A DNA stretch of 15,518 nt. It comes from Rhizomucor pusillus (Eukaryota; Mucoromycota; Mucoromycetes; Mucorales; Lichtheimiaceae). The stretch spans positions 1-15,518 of the forward strand of contig FWWN02000295.1 in assembly GCA_900175165.2 (NCBI GenBank). The letters are read 5' to 3'. Of this stretch, positions 1 through 6,238 are shown one piece after another. The notes under the pieces were generated by a model. The model was not told where the DNA came from, did no database searches, and saw only the letters and a list, made by a program, of their open reading frames with translations. The translations under genes were made by a program, and so were the position numbers. Position 1 is the first letter of the stretch, and each line of letters opens with the position of its first letter.

Positions 1-163
1 TTTTGCGGCGCGCAGATCACGTGCGATGGTTTAAAGTGGGAAAGAAGGGGAACACCAATTCCAAGACTTCCGACCGACGAGTAACCATCTTGGCCGACAA
101 TTCAGCATCGTCTTCTTGGCGGTGAAACTCTGACTGACGGGTATAACAACAGAAGACGCGAAT
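1..163 (+). promoter_or_regulatory. 5' flank/leader of the GGA gene with a CACGTG E-box and a two-codon uORF
   Basis: No other gene is visible here. CACGTG at 18-23 is the palindromic core bound by bHLH regulators in fungi. An ATG at 26 opens a two-codon reading frame (ATG GTT TAA), which matters only if transcription starts upstream of it. The transcription start cannot be placed from the sequence, so both assignments are tentative. Confidence 0.3.
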
Positions 164-2480
164 ATGTCAACACCTATACAGGACTTTATTGGTAAAACAG
201 CAGCAGCAGCAGCAGCAGCGGCGTAACTTCAAGAGTCATTCTAATCCTCACACGCAACAACAGAGGGAGCATGCAGTCCTGCGCGCTTTGAGCCCGACCT
301 TGCTTTGAATCTCGAGATTTGCGAAATGATAAATAAAAAGCAAGGCAATGCGTAAGTTATGAAGTTGAGAGCAGCAGTGTACGGTGGACCTGACCTGCCC
401 CACAGGCCACGCGAAGCAGCCATGACAATAGTGCGTCTCGTGAATAGCAAGAATTTGAACCAGGCCATGCTGGCACTCACAGTAAGTGAAGATTATATAT
501 ATCATCAAAGAAAAAATATGCTCGGGGAAAATGTTGACTTCTTGGACCAATATACATAGCTTTTGGATAACTGTGTAAAGAACTGCGGATACCCTTTTCA
601 CTTGCAGATTGCGACGAAAGAATTCCTCAACGAGCTTGTTCGCAAGTTTCCCGAACGCCCCGCAGTAAGTCCTGCGTCTACAATCAAGAAAGAGGCATCG
701 ACTAAGTAAAAAAACATGTATTTGATGTAGCCTTTTCCGAACCCTGTCATTCAACGAATTTTGTACCTTATAAAAGAATGGAAGGTTGCCTTGGCAGATA
801 TGTCTCGGCACAAGGATGATCTAGTACACATCAAAGATATGTACCGGCTGCTACGGTACAAAGGTGATTTCCGAAACAACGACCTGTACAATTGCAACAA
901 AGGATGACTTACAGTGTGTATATCCAGGTTACCGGTTCCCAGAACTGCGAGATTCCTCGATTGCCGCGCTCGCGCCATCACAGTCGCTCAAGTCCGCAGA
1001 GGAGTTGGAGGAAGAGGATCGCCTAGCACAGTCAGCTGTAAGCTTCCTGTATTTTACGCACAAGCCTGTTGCTCCCTCGACTAACATTTGAACCTGCTTG
1101 TTTTAGAAATTACAAGAACTTATCCGTCGAGGACGGCCACAGGATCTTGTTGAAGCAAACCAGCTCATGAAAGTCATGTCTGGTTATGTAAGTTGCTCTT
1201 TCTTCTTGCGATGAGTGAAAGGAAAATTTGAATATTTATGTAGAAGAGATTAGGACCAACGAGCCAAGCCAAATTATAAGCAAAAGTTCGAAGAGGATCT
1301 ACACAGGATACAGGAGAAAGTGATTCTGTTGTACGAGATGCTGGAAAATGTCAAACCTGGCGAGCAGATTACCGGAAACGAAGCGTTAATGGAATTGAAG
1401 AATGCAAGCGCCGGTGCTCAACCAAAAATCCAAAAGATGATTACAGAGGAAGAGGACACAGAAAAGATTGGCAAGTATATAAACGAGTCTTTGCAAAGCA
1501 GCACTTTAGTAGTAACACACACGACTTTGCAGAGAACCTTCTTACTTTAAATGATATGATCAACAATGTCATGGCAAAGTTTGCCGATGTTGTCAAGGGT
1601 ATCTACGATACACAGTACGAGATTAGTGGAAAACCACCAAAGCAAACGGATTCGCAGGAAGAACCTAAGCAAGCGATCAGCTTGATCGATCTCGACGACA
1701 CACCCGCCGCTGGTGCTGCTCCTTTTCAATCTAGGCAAAGCAGCACCGCCGCAACCAGCAGCAAGGCAAATGTTTTAGACGAACTGAGCGATCTTTTTGG
1801 CTCGAGCGCACAAATCTCTCCTTCACCACCTCAACAGCAGCAACAGCAACAGCAACTCGACCCTCTCGCGTTTTTGACCTCTCCCGCCACCGCACCACCT
1901 GCTACTGCTACCGCCGTCTCTCCAACCATATCCACATCATCGTTCGGCACGCCCAGCACGGCAAGCGATCATTTCCAGGAACCTGTATCTAGAAACGGAG
2001 GAGGCGAAGCTCACGAACCGGGTAAGCTTTCTATTTATCATCAAAGCCTTACCCGCGTGTTATTTGCTAAACAGAAGAGCGGATTTAGTTGACCTGGTCA
2101 ACAAGAACGGTTTACACATTGTTCTGCAAGTCCAACAGGCCGATACTATCTGGTACCTCAAAGCTCTTTTCTCTAATCGATCGACAGCGGACATGGAGCA
2201 CTTGACGCTCCGGCTAGCAGCACCGAAATCGATGCAGCTCAAGATGGAGCCCCAGTCGTCAGAGACGATGCCAGCAAAGACAGAGAATTCTGTGACTCAG
2301 AACATTGTCCTCAAAAATCCAAACAAGGTTCGTCGCTTTGCTCTGCAAAAATTGATGAATGACAAACCACTTATTAACACACACTTCCAACAGGAACCTC
2401 TGCGGCTCAGATACAAAGTGACCTATCAGCAGTTTGGCGTAGATATGGAGTTATCGGGCGATTACAGCGCTCAAAAGTAG
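164..2480 (+). CDS. GGA: GGA-type clathrin adaptor (VHS-GAT-hinge-GAE), 11 exons, 553 aa
   Basis: Monomeric ARF-dependent adaptor that sorts cargo at the trans-Golgi for transport to endosomes. Exons inferred: 164-191, 264-351, 406-481, 560-664, 731-863, 928-1037, 1107-1187, 1254-1470, 1533-2021, 2080-2327, 2394-2480; the sum is 1662 nt, 553 codons plus stop. The VHS domain covers about residues 1-150 (ACSPARFEPDLALN near 12-25, then NCGYPFHLQ and TKEFLNELVRKFPERP). A GAT-like helical region covers about 185-305. The hinge is rich in Gln, Ser, Pro and Thr and has a clathrin-box-like LIDLD at 330-334. The GAE ear covers 443-553 (NGLHIVLQV, WYLKALFSNRS, MEHLTLRLAAPKS). The start at 164 is chosen because MSTPIQDFIEGACSP gives the usual first VHS helix. 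Intron 8 has a GC donor. Intron 10 is 66 nt and stop-free, so its retention would stay in frame. Yeast Gga1/Gga2 are the nearest named relatives. Confidence 0.93.
198..218 (+). repeat. (CAG)7 microsatellite inside GGA intron 1
   Basis: Seven CAG units start six bases into the intron (GT donor at 192). If the intron (192-263) were retained, the reading frame would run into a poly-Ala tract and stop at TAA 224-226. A branch-like TTCTAATC lies near 239-246 and the acceptor CAG ends at 263, so normal splicing removes the repeat. Confidence 0.85.
1471..1532 (+). other. GC-AG intron (GGA intron 8)
   Basis: The conserved GAT-region reading frame ends at ...EEEDTEKI and resumes at NLLTLNDMINN. The only frame-keeping junction I find joins G1470 to AG at 1533, so the intron begins GCAAGT and ends TTTGCAG (62 nt, phase 1). 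The nearby GT at 1475-1476 would leave phase 2, which no AG in the acceptor area can match. Reading through the intron meets a stop at 1548-1550. Confidence 0.75.
2328..2393 (+). other. Stop-free 3n intron in the GAE domain (GGA intron 10)
   Basis: This 66-nt segment starts GTTCGT, has a TTATTAAC branch-like element and ends CCAACAG. Removing it gives NPNKEPLRLRYKVTYQ, which fits GAE-domain spacing. Keeping it would insert 22 residues in frame with no stop. The donor GTTCGT is weaker than the other donors of this gene, so partial retention is possible. Confidence 0.65.
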
Positions 2481-2809
2481 AAAAGAAAAGGAAAGAAAAA
2501 AGGAAAGCTGCTATCTAAATATGTTAACACCCTTTGGAGGATTCATCCAATGTGGCCTGTTCCATGTTTCTTGCCAATATTCGTCAAAGTGCTTGTGCAA
2601 CGGTAATCCAAGAATAACTGCTTGTGTGCTATTCAGTTGCCGCTAGGCCCAGCAGAAAGAACTGGCTCTTACACGATATATTATCAATGGGACCACGGTC
2701 TCTACCAGATCTTTTAATTAGATGGGGCAAGCCAAAAGCATCAGCCTTGTCCGCGTATGTCCGGGAGCATCGGAAATGGTAGGACTTAGAGCGATTCTAT
2801 AGTGTTGGT
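2481..2809. other. Intergenic stretch downstream of GGA, no gene seen
   Basis: This stretch holds the 3' flank of the GGA gene, beginning with an A/G-rich run just after the stop. No reading frame here looks protein-like for more than about 40 codons, and I see no tRNA-like cloverleaf or other structured RNA by eye. Confidence 0.5.
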
Positions 2810-2819
2810 CTATTTTTGA

Positions 2820-3115
2820 GAGTTCATTGAAAGTTTCAACAAGTGGTTAGCGGTTTGCTTCGTGCACAGTGTAATCAAAGTTAGAGACCAGTGAATATAC
2901 ATATTTGAGGCAATTAGAGAAGCGTGAAGAATAAAAGGCAATAGGGATGATGCTGTTGCTGTAGAACGTGCACATCGAAATACGCTCTTTCCAGGAAGTA
3001 ATTTCGTATGCTCTTGAAATGGTAAGTTCGTACACACAGTATTTGCGCAATATGCCTCGCAAGAGAGACCGCGAATCAGATGCTATGCTTATCGAAGATA
3101 GGAACAAGGGCATAA
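2820..3115 (+). pseudogene. Possible degenerate coding relic, unrecognised
   Basis: Short protein-like segments lie in two plus-strand frames but are broken by stops. One is EFIESFNKWLAVCFVHSV, beginning near 2820. A second frame holds SEYTYLRQLEKREE, then after TAA and TAG stops NVHIEIRSFQEVISYALEM and NMPRKRDRESDAMLIED, ending at TAG near 3113-3115. The last segment follows an acceptor-like GCTGTAG (ending about 2966), so a spliced gene with a weak GTTAGA donor is an alternative. On the minus strand a 120-codon frame (3209-2847) overlaps it, but that reading is dominated by Ile, Tyr, Ser and Leu, as expected for AT-rich non-coding DNA. I do not recognise a family. Confidence that this is anything coding is low. 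Confidence 0.22.
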
Positions 3116-3280
3116 TATAGTCAATGATTAAATAGCAGCCATTCCAGATCAAATCAATAGAATGAAGATAGTATAAAAAGACATCCATGTAAATAGCATA
3201 GAGAATCATTCATTAATTGAGTACATTCAGCTTAGCGTACTCTTACGTCCGATTTTTAATCTCTCTAAACCGCATATCAC

Positions 3281-3340
3281 AGAACAACGGTAACAACGGT
3301 AAAAATAGCGGTAATAGCGGTAATATGTTACGGTAAATAC
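3281..3340. repeat. Degenerate ACGGTAA / AGCGGTAAT tandem repeat
   Basis: Six copies of CGGTAA occur in about 60 bases: AACGGTAAC, AACGGTAAA, AATAGCGGTAAT, AGCGGTAAT, then ATGTTACGGTAA. Units are 9-12 bp. The repeat lies between the two poorly conserved loci and overlaps the 3' end of the minus-strand ORF that stops at 3328. Confidence 0.7.
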
Positions 3341-4337
3341 GTGGCCTTCAGACTAGCACCATTGATGTAGCGTTGGAAGATACCCTGTCGTTTCCCTTCT
3401 TCAGAGCAAGTTGAACAGTTCATCTTGCCCTGCAAGTTGAGAATATATTTGTCGACAAAAGTTGATGAGAACGTCATTTTCCAACTTTGTATTCTGACTG
3501 TCATTGGGTGGTGGTTCGGCCATCTGGCTGGTTGTCTTCTTCCTCCCCTCTCGGCCATCTCGTCATAATTCTGCTTTAGGCGAGAGGTGTATTCGTATCC
3601 AGCCTTCGCATATGCCATGGCATGATCAGGCTGGCTTTGCATATCTCGGATAGTTTTACTGAACTGCTGTTTCGTTGCTTCGCAAACTGTTTGTAGAGCC
3701 TCGACCTTCCTGTCCTCAGGTCCGGCGTTCCTACGAACTGTTTCCTTCGCCTCTTTAAACAGGCTAATGATCGCTAGACCTTTCCAATGGTTTAAGGAAA
3801 GGATGTTGCGCGGGCCTGTAGTAAAAGAGTATGCTAGGACCATCAAAGAGTGCAGATCATTGCTCGTAGGATCCACAAGCTCGGCAATGCTGTTCCTGGT
3901 AAACCTCAAGCATTCTGTGGCCCGGTGTTCGCAGGATGTCGTGAGGAGGAGTGGCAACTTGTTGAGTGTGTCGTGGACAGAACAATAAGATCATATATAA
4001 AAAATCTAGTCTTCCCGGTAAACTGTCATACAACAGACAAACTCTCTCTCGAAATATTTGATTAATATAAATAGCCCTGATCTGTAGATAGATGCTAGAT
4101 TGTTCTGTTCTTCAGAATTAAAAGATCGGATATAGATTCACTGTATTTTTGTTGCCAGTTTCTTACTGTATTGTCCACAAAACATACCAGAGTGGCGTGA
4201 ACTTCTCCAGTTGCCCAGACCTGACCTTCTCCACTCAAATTATCACCACAATAGAATACTTCTTGTATTCTCTGGAGACCGTTCAGGGAATACAAAATAA
4301 CCCTGGATATGAACTCTTGGGTGACAGTATGCTGCAT
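3328..4337 (-). pseudogene. Unrecognised minus-strand gene, probably frameshifted
   Basis: I do not recognise the family. From ATG 4337 the frame reads MQHTVTQEFISRVILYSLNG onward for at least 50 codons to a donor-like GTATGT (4187) or GTAAGA (4166). A short segment IRAIYINQIFRER (4081-4043) follows an acceptor-like CTACAG. A longer one starts about 3957 (LPLLLTTSCEHRATECLRF) and continues as a helical, charged region (FKEAKETVRR, YEYTSRLKQNYDEMAE). Near 3535-3560 the protein-like reading jumps to another frame, giving KLENDVLINFCRQIYSQLAG and stopping at TGA 3403-3401. The original frame instead runs to 3328 through a sequence rich in Arg, Pro and Cys. No GT lies between the two readings, so an intron cannot explain the switch. 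It is a pseudogene, a gene with a sequencing error, or two fragments. A ten-codon frame (4369-4340) precedes the ATG. Confidence 0.4.
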
Positions 4338-4549
4338 CCTCAGGAGTACAGGTGGAAGACTGCCGTCATCGGCTGAGCGTGTTATAGAGGGATGAAATTT
4401 TCTGGGAGTGAGGTGGGACGGGCCGACGGACTTGTGTGCGTCTGCCTGTGTCGTGTTACCGGAGGAGGCGTTCTTGTTTGCGGGACCAGCAGCAAATAAT
4501 TATTCATTCTTTTTCTTTGTCAACATTAAGGGATGGAGTGAGAGCAAAG
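4338..4549. promoter_or_regulatory. Divergent promoter region between the orphan locus and the phosphoesterase
   Basis: 212 bp separate the two divergent ATGs. An ATG at 4533 opens a two-codon frame (ATG GAG TGA) that ends 8 nt before the phosphoesterase start at 4550, a minimal uORF if it lies on the mRNA. No clear TATA box is seen. Confidence 0.4.
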
Positions 4550-6094
4550 ATGCTCCAACCTCCCAGTCTTGAACCTTACGCGTCTGTATCCTTCCAGCAC
4601 AAACAGCCGACTTCACCGTACCCGGGCGACAAGGAGACATCGGGACATCGGGATGCATTCCTAGATGCTCTGCTGCAACGATCGGGTGCATTAGGCCGAC
4701 AGCGACGATGGCGACGATACCGCGGCCGAATCCTCGCTGCAGCGTTCATTTTGGCCCTGTTCCTGATTTATTTTTCAAACACGCTGCTGATATATGCAGC
4801 ATTTTTGCGGATAAAACTTGACAATGCGTTATTTGATAGTCGATGGTTGCCGTGCGGTGTACTGCGCAAGGAACCGATTCTGTACATCCAAGATACCGAG
4901 CACGTCCAAGTTGTTTGGGAGATGAATTGTATACCACGTGGAAGCGAGCCAACGATGCAAATTTCTTGGCAGCACAAAGCACAAGACGAAAAACAACAAA
5001 AGAAATCGGTCGACGCTGTCGTCCTCGATGATCGGCACACATTGTTTAAAGCGACCATCGGTCCACTGGACAAGAGCGGACAGTACGAGTATCAGATTAC
5101 ACATCAACGGCGACCCGTTGCACGACACCAATTCCGGTGGCATGCCAAGGAAACCACCCAACCTATTCGAATCGCCGCCATGGCAGACAACCAGTTTGGC
5201 CTGCTCACATTTGTGTCGCTACTTCGCCAAGTCAACAAAAATGTAGACTATCTATTGCACGCCGGCGACGCGGTGCAAAATTACCCGTCGCTGCGTCAGT
5301 GGCAGACTGATTTCGCCGGCCCGCTCACGTACTTTGGACTCGGGCAGAGGATGCCGATGATCTACGCGCATGGGAACCACGACCACGATCCGCTGTATGA
5401 GTATCACTATACCCGCGTCGGTCCATCCAACGACCCCTGGTTCGCATTCTCGCTCGCCAACGGAGCCATCCGGTTCGTCGTCCTCGACAGCAACCTTGAC
5501 TGGCAGCAGCAAGATACTTGGCTGCAGAGCGAGTTGGCAAGTGCTGCCTTCCAGGAAGCACAGTTCAGAGTCATTGTCGTCCACGTCCCGCCCTTCCTCG
5601 AGTACTGGGATCCAGAGGCATGGTTCGAGAAACACCAAAGTGAATGGGGTGCGTTTGTAAAGAATCGATTCGTCCCTCTGTTTGAAAAGTACGGCGTCGA
5701 TCTCGTCATATCCGGACACCAACACAACTATGAGCGTGGATCACGCAACGGGATTCACTATACCATTATCGGCGGGGCGGGTGGAGATATCGACACTGAG
5801 CGCGTTGAAGATTATAACATGTACGAGTCAACCCTAACTGATTTCCATCACGTCTTGCTCGAGTTCTTGCCACCTGTTGAACAAGGCGGCAATTGGCGCT
5901 TAGTATGGGAAATGTACGACCTCCGTGGTAACAATATGGATAGCATGCAGATAACGGCCAAGTCAAGGAGCCCGATGGAGCAAATTATTGTCGACGATGA
6001 TGAACAGCAGCAACAAGGCGCAGTGGCCAAGGATGCGATTGAAGAGTTAACATTCCGTGAACTAGTAGAAGATGATCCTCCAGAGACAAATTAA
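4550..6094 (+). CDS. Membrane-anchored metallophosphoesterase, purple-acid-phosphatase-like, 514 aa
   Basis: Predicted two-metal phosphoesterase of the calcineurin-like fold; the substrate is unknown. ATG 4550 is chosen because the open frame farther upstream has no ATG. Residues 1-61 are a soluble tail ending in an Arg-rich cluster (RQRRWRRYRGR). One transmembrane segment spans about 62-84, predicting a type II protein with its catalytic part in the lumen or outside. A beta-rich region (about 100-200) resembles the N-terminal domain of purple acid phosphatases. Metal-site blocks follow in order: MADNQFG (D213), HAGDAVQNY (D240), GNHD (275-278), VVHV (H345), GHQHNYER (389-396). The usual purple acid phosphatase GDxxY tyrosine is not at its expected place (GDAVQNY), so purple type is uncertain. 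The gene has no introns, unlike the recognised genes around it. The C-terminal tail is acidic and Gln-rich. It converges with the LIM/RhoGAP gene over 144 bp. Confidence 0.92.
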   Translation: MLQPPSLEPYASVSFQHKQPTSPYPGDKETSGHRDAFLDALLQRSGALGRQRRWRRYRGRILAAAFILALFLIYFSNTLLIYAAFLRIKLDNALFDSRWLPCGVLRKEPILYIQDTEHVQVVWEMNCIPRGSEPTMQISWQHKAQDEKQQKKSVDAVVLDDRHTLFKATIGPLDKSGQYEYQITHQRRPVARHQFRWHAKETTQPIRIAAMADNQFGLLTFVSLLRQVNKNVDYLLHAGDAVQNYPSLRQWQTDFAGPLTYFGLGQRMPMIYAHGNHDHDPLYEYHYTRVGPSNDPWFAFSLANGAIRFVVLDSNLDWQQQDTWLQSELASAAFQEAQFRVIVVHVPPFLEYWDPEAWFEKHQSEWGAFVKNRFVPLFEKYGVDLVISGHQHNYERGSRNGIHYTIIGGAGGDIDTERVEDYNMYESTLTDFHHVLLEFLPPVEQGGNWRLVWEMYDLRGNNMDSMQITAKSRSPMEQIIVDDDEQQQQGAVAKDAIEELTFRELVEDDPPETN

Positions 6095-6214
6095 TTTTTT
6101 TTTCTCTTGTGCTCTTTCCTCTTTGTATATATACATGTAACCATCACCACCACCACAACAACCACTGTTGCTAATTCATTTCATCAATCAAACCACCTTT
6201 GCAGTCATCTCATT

Positions 6215-6237
6215 TGTGTGTGTGTGTGCGTGTGTGT
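6215..6237. repeat. (TG)n microsatellite between convergent genes
   Basis: A TG dinucleotide run with a single C interruption (tgtgcgtg) lies in the 144-bp spacer between the phosphoesterase and LIM/RhoGAP stop codons. It ends two bases before the latter's stop, so it sits in both predicted 3' ends. Confidence 0.85.
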
Positions 6238-6238
6238 T

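Noticed and set aside
2847..3209. 120-codon minus-strand open frame
   Set aside because: Composition is dominated by Ile, Tyr, Ser and Leu as expected from AT-rich non-coding DNA, with no motif; the plus strand reads more like protein.
3281..3340. CRISPR array or transcription terminator
   Set aside because: Units are only 9-12 bp and degenerate with no spacers, and the window is clearly eukaryotic.
4436..4549. Upstream extension of the phosphoesterase frame by 38 codons
   Set aside because: It contains no ATG; the first ATG in frame is 4550, followed by a plausible cytosolic tail and membrane segment.
5252..5725. 157-codon minus-strand frame inside the phosphoesterase
   Set aside because: A shadow of the strongly conserved plus-strand metal-binding blocks.
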